DNA of 64,000 bases from Chamaelirium japonicum (Eukaryota; Streptophyta; Magnoliopsida; Liliales; Melanthiaceae): positions 724,304 through 788,303 of the forward strand of contig CANTAL010000148.1 in the NCBI GenBank assembly GCA_947650365.1, given 5' to 3'. Below the pieces are notes generated by a model that did no database searches, was not told where the DNA came from, and saw only the letters and a list, made by a program, of their open reading frames with translations. The stretch's first letter is position 1, and every line of letters starts with the position of its first letter. Of the stretch, positions 25,001 to 39,189 are shown one piece after another. Both the position numbers and the translations under genes were made by a program.

Positions 25001-28000
25001 GAATGAATTAGAATGGATCGTACGAATGAATTAGAATGGATATATTTATGCGAATGAATTAGAATGGATCGAACGAATGAATTAGAATGGATACATTTGT
25101 GCGAATGAATTAGAATGGATCGTACGAATGAATTAGAATGGATCGTACGAATGAATTAGAATGGATACATTTGTGCGAATGAATTAGAATGGATCGTGCG
25201 AATGAATTAGAATGGATCGTACGAATGAATTAGAATGGATCGTACGAACGAATTAGAATGGATCGTACGAACGAATTAGAATGGATCGTACGAATGAATT
25301 AGAATGGATACATTTGAGCGAATGAATTAGAATGGATACATTCGAGCGAATGAATTAGAATGGATCGTACGAATGAATTAGAATGGACCATAGGAATGAA
25401 TTAGAATGGATCGTGCAAATGAATTAGAATGGATCATGCGAATGAATTAGAATGGATTGTACGAATGAATTAGAATGGATAGATTTGTGCGAATGAATTA
25501 GAATGGATCGTGCGAATGAATAAGAATGGATCGTACGAATGAATTAGAATGGATATATTTATGCGAATGAATTAGAATGGATCGAACGAATGGATTAGAA
25601 TGGATACATCTGTGCGAATGAATTAGAATGGATCGTACGAATGAATTAGAATGGATCGTACGAATGAATTAGAATAGATACATTTGTGCGAATGAATTAG
25701 AATGGATCGTGCGAATGAATTAGAATGGATCGTACGAATGAATTAGAATGGATCGTACGAACGAATTAGAATGGATCGTACGAATGAATTAGAATGGATA
25801 CATTCGAGCGAATGAATTAGAATGGATCGTACGAATGAATTAGAATGGATCATAGGAATGAATTAGAATGGATCGTGCAAATGAATTAGAATGGATACAT
25901 TCGTGCGAATGAATTAGAATGGATCATAGGAATGAATTAGAATGGATCGTACGAATGAATTAGAATGGTTACATTCGTGCGAATGAATTAGAATGGATCG
26001 TACGAATGTATTAGAATGGATCGTACGAATGGATTAGAATGGATCGTACGAATGAATTAGAATGGAGCGAATGGATTAGAATGGATCGTACGAATGAATT
26101 AGAATGGATCGTACAAATGAATTAGAAAGGTTACATTTGTGACATTCTAATTCATTCGTACGATCCATTCTAATCCATTCTTACGATCCATTCTAATTCA
26201 TTCGTACGATCCATTCTAATTCATTCGCATGAATATATCCATTCTAATTCATTTGTATGATCCATTCTAATTCATTCGCACGATCCATTCTAATTCATTC
26301 GTACGATCCATTCTAATTCATTCGCACTATCCATTCTAATTCATTCGTACGATCCATTCTAATTCATTCGCACAATCCATTCTAATTCATTTGTACGATC
26401 CATTCTAATTCATTCGTATGATACATTCTAACTCATTCGGTGGATCCATTCTAATTCATTTGCACGATCCATTCTAATTCATTCGCTCGAATGTATCCAT
26501 TCTAATTCATTCGTACGATCCATTCTAATTCATTCGTACGATCCATTCTAATTCATTCGCATGATCCATTCTAATTCATTCGTATGATCCATTCTAATTC
26601 ATTCGTATGAATTAGAATGGATCGTACGAATGAATTAGAATGGATCGTGCGAATGAATTAGAATGGATCGTACAAATGACTTAGAATGGATCGTACGATT
26701 CATTCTAATTCATTCGTACGATCCATTCTAATGCATTCGTACGATTCATTCTAATTCATTCGCACGATCCATTCTAATTCATTCGTATTATCCATTCTAA
26801 TTTATTTGCACGAATATACGATCCATTCTAATTTATTCGCAAGAATATATCTATTCTAATTCATTCGTACAATCCATTCTAATTTATTCGTTCAAATGTA
26901 TCCATTCTAATTCATTCGTTCGATCCATTCTAATTCATTCGTACAATCCATTCTAATTCATTCGCACGATCCATTCTAATTCATTCGTATGATCCATTCT
27001 AATTCATTCCTACGATCTATTCTAATTCATTCGCTCGAATGTATTTATTCTAATTCATTCGTACGATCCATTCTAATTCCTTCGCACGATCTATTCTAAT
27101 TCATTCGTACGATCCATTCTAATTCATTCGCTCGAATGTAACGATTCTAATTCATTCGTACGATCCATTCTAATTTATTCCTTCGATCCAATCTAATTCA
27201 TTCGCACGAATGTATCCATTCTAATTCATTTGCACGATCCATTCTAATTTATTCCTATGATCCATTCTAATTCATTCGTACGATCCATCCTAATTCATTC
27301 GCTCGAATGTATCCATTCTAATTCATTCGTACGATCTATTCTAATTCATTCTCATGAATGTAACCTTTCTAATTCATTTGTATGATCCATTCTAATTCAT
27401 TCGTATGATCCATTCTAATCCATTCGTACGATCATTTCTAATCCATTCGTACGATCCATTCTAAATCATTCGTACGATCCATTCTAATTCATTCTCACAA
27501 ATGTAACCTTTCTAATTCATTTGTACGATCCATTCTAATTCATTCGTACGATCCATTCTAATCCATTCGTACGATCCATTCTAATCCATTCGTACGATCC
27601 ATTCTAATTCATTCGCACGAATGTAACCATTCTAATTCATTCGTACGATTCATTCTAACTCATTCCTACGATCCATTCTAATTCATTCGCACGAATGTAT
27701 CCATTCTAATTCATTTACACGATCCATTCTAATTTATTCCTATTATCTATTCTAATTTATTCATATGATACATTCATACGACTGAATTAGAATGGATTGT
27801 ACGAATGAATTAGAATTGATCATACGAATGAATTAGAATGGATCGTACGAATAAATTAGAATGGATCGTGCGAATGAATTAGAATGGATCGTAGGAATGA
27901 ATTAGAATGGATCGTATGAATGAATTAGAATGGATCGTACGAATGAATTAGAATGGATCGTACAAATGAATTAGAATGGATCGTACGAATGAATTAGAAA

Positions 28001-28521
28001 GGATATATTCGTGCGAATGAATTAGAATGGATCGTGCGAATGAAATAGAATAGATCGTACAAATGAATTAGAAAGGTTACATTTGTGAGAATGAATTAGA
28101 ATGGATCGTACGAATGAATTAGAATGGATCGTACAAATGGATTAGAATGGATCGTACGAATGGATTAGAATGGATCGTACGAATGAATTAGAATGGATCA
28201 TACAAATGATTTAGAAAGGTTACATTCGTGAGAATGAATTAGAATGGATCGTACGAATGAATTAGAATGGATAAATTCGAGCGAATGAATTAGAATGGAT
28301 CATACGAATGAATTAGAATGGATCATAGGAATGAATTAGAATGGATCGTGCAAATGAATTAGAATGGGTACATTAGTGCGAATGAATTAGAATGGATCGT
28401 AGGAATGAATTAGAATGGACCGTACAAATGAATTAGAATGGTTACATTCGTGCGAATGAATTAGATGGATCGTACGAATGAATTAGAATGGATCATGCGA
28501 ATGAATTTGAATGGATCGTAC

Positions 28522-28563
28522 GAATGAATTAGAATGGATCGTACGATCCATTCTAATTCATTC
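28522..28563. repeat. 42-bp perfect palindrome at a satellite inversion
   Basis: Two arms of 21 bp meet at a central GTAC within GATCGTACGATC. The satellite switches from AGAATGG sense to CCATTCT sense exactly here. Confidence 0.9.
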
Positions 28564-30148
28564 TCACAAATGTATCCATTCTAATTCATTCGTATGATCC
28601 ATTTTAATTCATTCGCACCATCCATTCTAATTCATTCGCACGAATATATCCATTCTAATTCATTCATACGATCCATTCTAATTCATTCGTACGATCCATT
28701 CTAATTCATTCGCACGATCCATTCTAATTCATTCGTACGATCCATTCTAATTCATTCGCACAAATGTAACCATTCTAATTCATTCGTACGATTCATTCTA
28801 ATTCATTCGTATGATCCATTCAAACTCATTCATACGATCTATTCTATTTCATTTGTACGATCCATTCTAATTCATTTGAACGATCCATTCTAATTCATTC
28901 GCACAAATGTATCCATTTTAATTCATTCGTACGATCCATTCTAATTTATTCATACGATCCATTCTAATTCATTCGCACGATCCATTCTAATTCATTCGTA
29001 CGATCCATTCTAATTCATTCGCACGAATGTATCCATTCTAATTCATTCGTCCGATCCATTCTAATTCATTCGTACGATCCATTCTAATTCATTCGCACGA
29101 ATGTATCCATTCTAATTCATTCGTCCGATCCATTCTAATTCATTCGTACAATGCGTTCTAATCCATTCGTACGAATGAATTAGAATGGATACATTCATGC
29201 GAATGAATTAGAATGGATCGTACGAATGAATTAGAATGGATCGTACGAATGAATTAGAATGGATACATTCGTGCGAATGAATTAGAATAGATCGTACGAA
29301 TGAAATAGAATGGATTGTACGAATGAATTAGAATAGATCGTGCGAATAAATTAGAATGGATCGTAAGAATGAATTAAAATGGATACATTTGTGCGAATGA
29401 ATTAGAATGGATCGTACAAATGAATTAGAATGGATCGTACGAATGAATTAGAATAGATCGTACGAATGAATTAGAATGAATCGTACGTACGAATGAATTA
29501 GAATGGTTACATTCGTGCGAATGAATTAGAATAGATCGTACGAATGAATTAGAATGGATTGTACGAATGAATTAGAATGAATCGTACGTACGAATGAATT
29601 AGAATAGATCGTAGGAATGAATTCGCAAATTAGAATGGATCGTACGAATGAATTAGAATGGTTACATTCGTACGAATGAATTAGAATGGATCGTACGAAT
29701 GAATTAGAATGGATCGTGCGAATGAATTAGAATGGATTATATTAATAAATTAGAATGGATCGTACGAATGAATTAAAATGGATACATTTGTGCGAATGAA
29801 TTAGCATGGATCGTACAAATGAATTAGAATGGATCGTACGAATGAATTAGAATGGATCGTATGAATAAGTTTGAATGGATCATACGAATGAATTAGAATG
29901 GATCGTATGAATGAATTAGAATGAATCGTACAAATGAATTAGAATGGATCGTACGAATGAATTAGAATGGATTGTGCGAATGAAGTAGAATGGATCGTAC
30001 GAATGAATTAGAATGGATCGTACGAATGAATTAGAATGGATCGTACGAATGAATTAGAATGGATATATTCGTGCGAATGAATTAGAATGGATCGCGTGAA
30101 TGAATTAGAATGGATCATACGAATGAATTAGAATGGATACATTTGTGA

Positions 30149-30190
30149 GAATGAATTAGAATGGATCGTACGATCCATTCTAATTCATTC
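30149..30190. repeat. 42-bp perfect palindrome at a satellite inversion
   Basis: Same architecture as at 28,522: 21-bp arms around GATCGTACGATC, marking another switch of satellite orientation. Confidence 0.9.
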
Positions 30191-31255
30191 GTACGATACA
30201 TTCAAATTCATTCGCATGATCCATTCTAATTCATTCGTACGATCCATTCTAATTCATTCGCACGAATGTAACCATTCTAATTCATTCGTACGATCCATTC
30301 TAATTCATTCCTTTGATCCATTCTAATTCATTCGCACGAATGTATCGAGTCTAATTCTTTTACACGATCCATTCTAATTCATTTGCATGAATCAATCTAA
30401 ATCATTCGTACAATCTGTTCTAATTCATTCGTACGATCCATTCTAATTCATTTGTACGAATGTATCCATTCTAACTCATTTGGTGGATCCATTCTAATTC
30501 ATTCGTACGATCCATTCTAATTCATTCGCACGATCCATTCTAATTTATTCGTACGATCCATTCTAATTCATTCGTACGATCTATTCTAATTCATTCGCAC
30601 GAATGTAACCATTCTAATTCATTCGTATGATCCATTAGAATGGATCGTACGAAAGAATTAGAATGGATCGAACGAATGAATTAGAATGGATACATTCGAG
30701 CGAATGAATTAGAATAGATCGTAGGAAGAATTAGAATGGATCATACGAATGAATTAGAATGGATCGTGCGAATGAATTAGAATGGATTGTACGAATGAAT
30801 TAGAATGGATACATTCGTGCGAATGAATTAGAATGGATCGTACGAATGAATTAGAATGGATCGTACGAATGAATTAGAATGAATCGTACAAATGAATTAG
30901 AATGGATCGTACGAATGAATTAGAATGGATACATTTGTACGAATAAATTAGAATGGATTGTACGAATGAATTAGAATGGATATATTCTTGCGAATAAATT
31001 AGAATGGATCATATATTCGTGCAAATAAATTAGAATGGATCATACGAATGAATTAGAATAGATCGTGCGAATGAATTAGAATGAATCGTACGAATGCATT
31101 AGAATGGATCGTACGAATGAATTAGAATGAATCGTACGATCCATTCTAATTCATTCGTCCGATCCATTCTAATTCATTCGCACGAATTTATCCATTCTAA
31201 TTCATTCGTACAATCCTTTCTAATTCATTCGCACGATCCATTCTAATTCATTCGT

Positions 31256-31453
31256 ATGATCCATTCTAATTCATTCCTACGATCTATTCTAATTCATTCG
31301 CTCGAATGTATCCATTCTAATTCATTCGTTCGATCCATTCTAATTCATTCGTACGATTCATTCAAATTCATTCGCATGATCCATTCTAATTCATTCGTAC
31401 GATCCATTCTAATTCATTCTCACGAATCTAACCTTTCTAATTCATTTGTATGA
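31256..31453 (+). repeat. Recurring 198-bp satellite block, copy c (inverted)
   Basis: Inverse-orientation copy of the block at 19,103-19,300, in an inverse segment of the array. Its duplicate in copy B of the 5.97-kb duplication lies near 37,250-37,450. Confidence 0.7.
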
Positions 31454-31680
31454 TCCATTCTAATTCATTCGTACGATCCATTCTAATCCATTCGTACGAT
31501 CCATTCGTTCAAATATATCCATTCTAATTCATTCGTACGATCCATTCTAATTCATTCGCACGATCCATTCTAATTCATTCGTACGATCCATTCTAACTCA
31601 TTCGTACGATCCATTCTAATTCATTCGTACAATCCATTCTAATTCAGTCGTATGAATGTATCCATTTTAATTCATTCGTA

Positions 31681-31685
31681 CGATC
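31681..31685. other. Empty insertion site matching element 2
   Basis: CGATC within the context ATTCGTACGATCCATTC, followed by the unusual GTATGATCTAATTC. The same context flanks element 2, ending at 37,674 and resuming at 45,129. Copy A of the duplication therefore preserves the pre-insertion sequence with a single CGATC. Confidence 0.85.
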
Positions 31686-34488
31686 CATTCTAATTCATTC
31701 GTATGATCTAATTCATTCGTATGATCCATTCTAATTCATTCGTACGATCGATTCTAATTGATTCGCACGATCCATTCTAATTCATTCGTACGATCTATTC
31801 TAATTCATTCGTATGATCCATTCTAATTTATTCGTTCAAATATATCTATTCTAATTCATTCGTACGATCCATTCTAATTCATTCGCACGATCCATTCTAA
31901 TTCATTCGTACGATCCATTCTAATTTATTCGTAAGATCAATTCTAATTCATTCGCACGATCCATTCTAATTCATTTGTACAATCTATTCTAATTCATTTG
32001 TACGATCCATTCTAATTCATTCGAACGAATGTATCCATTCTAATTCATTCATACGAACCATTCTATTTCATTCGCACTATCCATTCTAATTCATTCGTAC
32101 GATCCATTCTAATTCATTCGTACGATCCATTCTAATTCATTCGTACGATCCATTCTAATTAATTCGCACAAATGTATCCATTCTAATTCATTCGTACGAT
32201 CCATTAAAATTCAATCGTATGATCCATTCTAATTCATTCCTACGAATGAATTAGAATGGATCGTACAAATGAATTAGAATGGATCGTACGAATGAATTAG
32301 AATAGATCGTACGAATGAATTAGAATGGATCATACGAATGAATTAGAATGGATCGTACGAATGAATTAGAATGGATACATTCGTGCGAATGAATTAGAAT
32401 GGATCGTACGAATAAATTAGAATGGATCGTGTGAATGAATTAGAATGGATCGTACGAATGAATTAGAATGGATCATAGGAATGAATTAGAATGGATCGTG
32501 CAAATGAATTAGAATGGATACATTCGTGAGAATGAATTAGAATGGATCGTACGAATGAATTAGAATGGATATATTTGAACGAATAAATTAGAATGGATCA
32601 TACGAATGAATTAGAATGGATCGTACGAATGAATTAGAATGGATTGTGCGAATGAATTAGAATCGATCGTACGAATGAATTAGAATAGATCGTGCGAATG
32701 AATTAGAATGGATCGTACGAATGTATCCATTCTAATTCATTTGTACGATCCATTCTAATTCGTTCATACGATCCATTCTAATTCGTTCGTACGATCCATT
32801 CTAATTCATTCGTACGATCAATTCTAATTCATTCGCACGATCCATTCTAATTCATTCGTACGATCCATTCTAATTCATTCGTACGATCCATTCTAATTCA
32901 TTCGCACGAATGTATTCATTCTAATTCTTTTGTACGATCCATTCTAATTCATTCGTACAATGCGTTCTAATCCATTCATACGATCCATTCTAATTCATTC
33001 GAACGATCCATTCTAATGCATTCGTACGATCGATTCTAATTCATTCGCACGATCCGTTCTAATTCATTCATACAATCCATTCAGATTAATTCGCACAAAT
33101 GTATCCATTCAAATTCATTTGTACGATCCATTCTAATTCATTCGTATGATCCATTCTAATTTATTCGTACGATCCATTCTAATTCATTCGTACGATCCAT
33201 TCTAATTCATTCCTACGATCCATTCTAATTCATTCGCTTGAATGTATCCATTCTAATTCATTCGTACGATCCATTCTAATCCATTCGTACGATCCATTCT
33301 AATTCATTCGTACGATCCATTCTTATTTATTCTCACAAATGTAACCTTTCTAATTCATTCGTACGATGCAATCTAATTCATTCGTACGATCCATTCTAAT
33401 TCATTCGTACGATCCATTCTAATTCATTCGCAGAAATGTATCCATTCTAATTCATTCGTACGATCCATTCTAATTCATTCGTACAATCCATTCTAACTCA
33501 TTCGTACGATCCATTCTAACTAATTCGTACAATGCGTTCTAATCCATTCATACGATCTATTCTAATTCATTCGCTCGAATGTATCCATTCTAATTCATTC
33601 GTTCGATCCATTCTAATTCATTCGCACGATCCGTTCTAATTTATTCCTATGATCCATTCTAATTCATTCGCACGAATGTAACCATTCTAATTCAATCGTA
33701 CGATCCATTCTAATTCATTCGCACGAATGTATCCATTCTAATTCATTTGCACGATCCATTCTAATTCATTCCTATGATCCATTCTAATTCATTCGTACGA
33801 TCCATTCTAATTCATTCGCTTGAATGTATCCATTCTAATTCATTCATACGATCCATTCTAATTCATTCATACGATCCATTCTAATTCATTCTCACGAATG
33901 TAACCTTTCTAATTCTACGAATGAATTAGAATGGATCGTGCGAATGAATTAGAATCGATCGTACGAATGAATTAAAATGGATCGTACGAATGAATTAGAT
34001 CGTATGAATTAATTAGAATGGATCATACGAATGAATTAGAATGGTTACATTCGTGCGAATGAATTAGAATGGATCGTACGAATGAATTAGAATGGATCAT
34101 GCAAATGAATTTGAATGGATCGTACGAATGAATTAGAATGGATCGTACGAATGAATTAGAATGGATCATACAAATGATTTAGAAAGGTTACATTCGTGAG
34201 AATGAATTAGAATGGATCGTACGAATGAATTAGAATAGATCGTACGAATGAATTAGAATGGATACATTCGAGCGAATGAATTAGAATGGATCATAGGAAT
34301 GAATTAGAATGGATCGTGCAAATGAATTAGAATGGGTACATTAGTGCGAATGAATTAGAATGGATCGTAGGAATGAATTAGAATGGACCGTACGAATGAA
34401 TTAGAATGGTTACATTCGTGCGAATGAATTAGTGGATCGTACGAATGAATTAGAATGGATCATGCGAATGAATTTGAATGGATCGTAC

Positions 34489-34530
34489 GAATGAATTAGA
34501 ATGGATCGTACGATCCATTCTAATTCATTC
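34489..34530. repeat. 42-bp perfect palindrome, duplicate of 28,522-28,563
   Basis: Same inversion junction in copy B of the 5.97-kb duplication, with both 21-bp arms intact. Confidence 0.9.
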
Positions 34531-37500
34531 TCACAAATGTATCCATTCTAATTCATTCGTATGATCCATTCTAATTCATTCGCACCATCCATTCTAATTT
34601 ATTCGCACGAATATATCCATTCTAATTCATTCATACGATCCATTCTAATTCATTCGTACGATCCATTCTAATTCATTCGCACGATCCATTCTAATTCATT
34701 CGTACGATCCATTCTAATTCATTCGTACAAATGTAACCATTCTAATTCATTCGTACGATTCATTCTAATTCATTCGTATGATCCATTCAAACTCATTCAT
34801 ACGATCCATTCTAATTCATTTGTACGATCCATTCTAATTCATTTGTACGATCCATTCTAATTCATTTGTACGATCCATTCTAATTCATTCGCACAAATGT
34901 ATCCATTTTAATTCATTCGTACGATCCATTCTAATTTATTCATACGATCCATTCTAATTCATTCGCACGATCCATTCTAATTCATTCGTACGATCCATTC
35001 TAATTCATTCGCACGAATGTATCCATTCTAATTCATTCGTCCGATCCATTCTAATTCATTCGTACGATCCATTCTAATTCATTCGCACGAATGTATCCAT
35101 TCTAATTCATTCGTCCGATCCATTCTAATTCATTCGTACAATGCGTTCTAATCCATTCGTACGAATGAATTAGAATGGATACATTCATGCGAATGAATTA
35201 GAATGGATCGTACGAATGAATTAGAATGGATCGTACGAATGAATTAGAATGGATACATTCGTGCGAATGAATTAGAATAGATCGTACGAATGAATTAGAA
35301 TGGATCGTACGAATGAATTAGAATGGATCGTAAGAATGAATTAAAATGGATACATTTGTGCGAATGAATTAGAATGGATCGTACAAATGAATTAGAATGG
35401 ATCGTACGAATGAATTAGAATAGATCGTACGAATGAATTAGAATGAATCGTACGTACGAATGAATTAGAATGGTTACATTCGTGCGAATGAATTAGAATA
35501 GATCGTATGAATGAATTAGAATGGATCGTACGAATGAATTAGAATGAATCATACATACGAATGAATTAGAATAGATCGTAGGAATGAATTCGCAAATTAG
35601 AATGGATCGTACGAATGAATTAGAATGGTTACATTCGTACGAATGAATTAGAATGGATCGTACGAATGAATTAGAATGGATCGTACGAATGAATTAGAAT
35701 GGATTATATTAATAAATTAGAATGGATCGTACGAATGAATTAAAATGGATACATTTGTGCGAATGAATTAGAATGGATCGTACAAATGAATTAGAATGGA
35801 TCGTACGAATGAATTAGAATGGATCGTATGAATAAGTTTGAATGGATCATACGAATGAATTAGAATGGATCGTATGAAAGAATTAGAATGAATCATACAA
35901 ATGAATTAGAATGGATCGTACGAATGAATTAGAATGGATTGTGCGAATGAATTAGAATGGATCGTACGAATGAATTAGAATGGATCGTACGAATGAATTA
36001 GAATGGATCGTACGAATGAATTAGAATGGATATATTCGTACGAATGAATTAGAATGGATCGCGTGAATGAATTAGAATGGATCATACGAATGAATTAGAA
36101 TGGATACATTTGTGAGAATGAATTAGAATGGATCGTACGATCCATTCTAATTCATTCGTACGATCCATTCAAATTCATTCGCATGATCCATTCTAATTCA
36201 TTCGTACGATCCATTCTAATTCATTCGCACGAATGTAACCATTCTAATTCATTCGTACGATCCATTCTAATTCATTCCTTTGATCCATTCTACTTCATTC
36301 GCACGAATGTATCGATTCTAATTCTTTTACACGATCCATTCTAATTCATTTGCATGAATCAATCTAATTCATTCGTACAATCTGTTCTAATTCATTCGTA
36401 CGATCCATTCTAATTCATTTGTACGAATGTATCCATTCTAACTCATTTGGTGGATCCATTCTAATTCATTCGTACGATCCATTCTAATTCATTCGCACGA
36501 TCCATTCTAATTTATTCATACGATCCATTCTAATTCATTCGTACGATCTATTCTAATTCATTCGCACGAATGTAACCATTCTAATTCATTCGTATGATCC
36601 ATTAGAATGGATCGTACGAATGAATTAGAATGGATCGAACGAATGAATTAGAATGGATACATTCGAGCGAATGAATTAAAATAGATCGTAGGAATGAATT
36701 AGAATGGATCATACGAATGAATTAGAATGGATCATGCGAATGAATTAGAATGGATTGTACGAATGAATTAGAATGGATACATTCGTGCGAATTAATTAGA
36801 ATGGATCGTACGAATGAATTAGAATGGATCGTACGAATGAATTAGAATGAATCGTACAAATGAATTAGAATGGATCGTACGAATGAATTAGAATGGATCG
36901 TACGAATGAATTAGAATGGATACATTTGTACGAATAAATTAGAATGGATTGTACGAATGAATTAGAATGGATATATTCTTGCGAATAAATTAGAATGGAT
37001 CGTATATTCGTGCAAATAAATTAGAATGGATCATACGAATGAATTAGAATAGATCGTGCGAATGAATTAGAATGAATCGTACGAATGCATTAGAATGGAT
37101 CGTACGAATGAATTAGAATGAATCGTACGATCGATTCTAATTCATTCGTCCGATCCATTCTAATTCATTCGCACGAATTTATCCATTCTAATTCATTCGT
37201 ACAATCCTTTCTAATACATTCGCACGATCCATTCTAATTCATTCGTATGATCCATTCTAATTCATTCCTACGATCTATTCTAATTCATTCGCTCGAATGT
37301 ATCCATTCTAATTCATTCGTTCGATCCATTCTAATTCATTCACGATCCATTCAAATTCATTCGCATGATCCATTCTAATTCATTCGTACGATCCATTCTA
37401 ATTCAATCTCACGAATCTAACCTTTCTAATTCATTTGTATGATCCATTCTAATTCATTCGTACAATCCATTCTAATCCATTCGTACGATCCATTCGTTCA

Positions 37501-37669
37501 AATATATCCATTCTAATTCATTCGTACGATCCATTCTAATTCATTCGCACGATCCATTCTAATTCATTCGTACGATCCATTCTAACTCATTCGTACGATC
37601 CATTCTAATTCATTCGTACAATCCATTCTATTTCAGTCGTATGAATGTATCCATTTTAATTCATTCGTA

Positions 37670-37674
37670 CGATC
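37670..37674. repeat. Target-site duplication, left of element 2
   Basis: CGATC directly before the left LTR end (TGTTTGGGGG on the plus strand); repeated at 45,129-45,133. Confidence 0.92.
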
Positions 37675-37872
37675 TGTTTGGGGGATTTTTCCTGGTCCTT
37701 GCGAGCCACCTGTAAGACCAAGAAAATAGAAACGTGAGAACGGCTGGCTCCCTTAGGAGCGCAGACCCTCCGACGCTCAAGTCAGTGATGGTAGCACAAC
37801 GGAGAGCTGTTGTATACCAAAGTGGTAGGGAAAGGGATTTCGAACCTGTACTTTGGAGCCGGGGGTGGCACC

Positions 37873-37878
37873 TTTATA
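37873..37878 (-). promoter_or_regulatory. Candidate TATA box, element 2 3' LTR
   Basis: TATAAA on the minus strand in the context GGCTATAAAGGTGCCACC, homologous in position to the TATA box of element 1. Confidence 0.55.
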
Positions 37879-38299
37879 GCCTTTTGCGACCTATCGGGAT
37901 GCAACACCTGGCCGCTTCTTCCGGCACCTTCTAGACCCCCACGTTTCGGCCCACATGGATCCCTGACAACCCTTGGGAATCAGGCCCCTGGCAACCTTTG
38001 TCGCCTAGCTCGCCAGGCGGTGGAGTGGGGGAGAGTATCTGTCTTGTCGCTGCCAGGTGGATCTTCTGGAATGTTCAAGTTTGGAAGGTCTCGAACCGAC
38101 TCGGGCGTGCTTTCGTGGACTACAATCGTCCACGTAGCTTCAGTGGGTTCTCGACACCTGGTAATCTTTATGCTGCTTTTACTGGGGGTGATCTCAGGAA
38201 AAAAGCAAAGGCCAGCTCGCCCGGTACTGCTCCGTCCTTTCGCCCATATTTATCAAGAGTTGGACCTCGCGAGAGCAACCTCTTCGATAAACAGGGGTC

Positions 38300-38710
38300 T
38301 AGGCGAGCTTTGGCGAGCTCATGAGTAAGCATGGACGAGCTCCTGGGTGAGCTTGGGCGAGCTCCTGTGCGAGCTAGGCGAGCTCCTGAGCGAGCATGGC
38401 GAGCTCCTGGACGAGCTTGGGCGAGCTCCTGTGCGAGCTAGGCGAGCTCCTGAGCGAGCATGGCGAGCTCCTGAGCGAGCATGGCGAGCTCCTGGACGAG
38501 CTTGGGCGAGCTCCTGTGCGAGCTAGGTGAGCTCCTGAGCGAGCATGGCGAGCTCCTGGACGAGCTTGGGCGAGCTCCTGTGTGAGCTAGGCGAGCTCCT
38601 GAGCGAGCATGGCGAGCTCCTGGACGAGCTTGGGCGAGCTCCTGTGCGAGCTAGGCGAGCTCCTGAGCGAGCATGGCGAGCTCCTGGACGAGCTTGGGCG
38701 AGCTCCTTCG
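38300..38710. repeat. GAGCTC/GAGC minisatellite in element 2 left LTR
   Basis: Units of about 64 bp made of ~21-22-bp subunits such as GCGAGCTCCTGAGCGAGCATG, repeated about five times. A second, shorter cluster with GCGAGCTCCTTGCGAGCTGG lies at about 38,830-38,990. The right LTR has the same arrays with one more subunit. Confidence 0.85.
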
Positions 38711-39050
38711 CGCTCTTTGTCTAAGCCATTTATCGAATTTGGGCGTGTCATTGTGGGGACTGGAGGTGCGAGCTGTACTCAGATACAAGGTGTCCATCCA
38801 GCTCCCTGTGGGGGTGAGCTCCTGAAGGGCTGAGAGGGTGAGCTCCTGGCGGGCTGGAGGGCGATCTCCTTGCGAGCTGAAAAGGCGAGCTCCTTGCGAG
38901 ATGGAGGGCGAGCTCCTTGCGAGCTGGAAAGGCGAGCTCCTTGCGAGCTGGAGGGCGAGCTCCTTGCGAGCTGGAAAGGCGAGCTCCTTGCGAGGGTTCC
39001 AACTCCTGGACGGGCTATCCAAGATATGTGGTTTTTGACTACCCCCAACA

Positions 39051-39062
39051 TTACCCCCTCCT
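39051..39062 (-). other. Polypurine tract of element 2
   Basis: On the minus strand AGGAGGGGGTAA, directly before the 3' LTR start TGTTGGGGG; identical to the tract of element 1. Confidence 0.85.
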
Positions 39063-39189
39063 GAGGGAGTGATCGAGGAAACTCGACGCTTGCTCAGGAG
39101 TCTTAGCGAGTTCCTATCCCTCGTAATGTGCCTGATATCAATGTCTGCTGCAACAGTTTCCTGACGGGGCGGAGATAGTAGCTACGGGC

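Larger units (their letters stand above)
28175..34143. repeat. ~5.97-kb tandem duplication, copy A
   Basis: Distinctive variants recur at an offset of 5,967-5,991 bp: for example AAATGATTTAGAAAGG at 28,205 and again near 34,173, the CGCACCATCC word, and GCAAATTAGAATGG after GGAATGAATTC. The copy shows all the same inversions as copy B. It keeps the uninterrupted site where copy B carries element 2. About 0.65 kb near 33,050-33,750 has no counterpart in copy B. Boundaries are accurate to some tens of bases. Confidence 0.85.
18478..37669. repeat. 23-bp satellite array, block 2
   Basis: Same satellite as block 1. About 27 orientation blocks, for example AGAATGG sense at 19,869-23,230 and 24,797-26,142, inverse at 26,698-27,770 and 32,725-33,915. 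It contains the first copy and the start of the second copy of a ~5.97-kb tandem duplication. No gene or RNA was found. Confidence 0.97.
37675..39050 (-). repeat. Element 2 3' LTR (left copy)
   Basis: 1,376 bp. In element direction it opens TGTTGGGGGTAG and closes CCCCCAAACA. It is nearly identical to 43,733-45,128, differing by a handful of substitutions and one ~21-bp minisatellite unit. Long ORFs inside (for example 37,810-38,328) are shared by both LTRs, resemble nothing and are probably incidental. Confidence 0.95.

Noticed and set aside
37810-38328. 172-codon ORF in the left LTR of element 2, repeated at 43,868-44,386
   Set aside because: It is present only because the LTR is duplicated, overlaps other frames of similar length, runs opposite to the element and matches no family I know.
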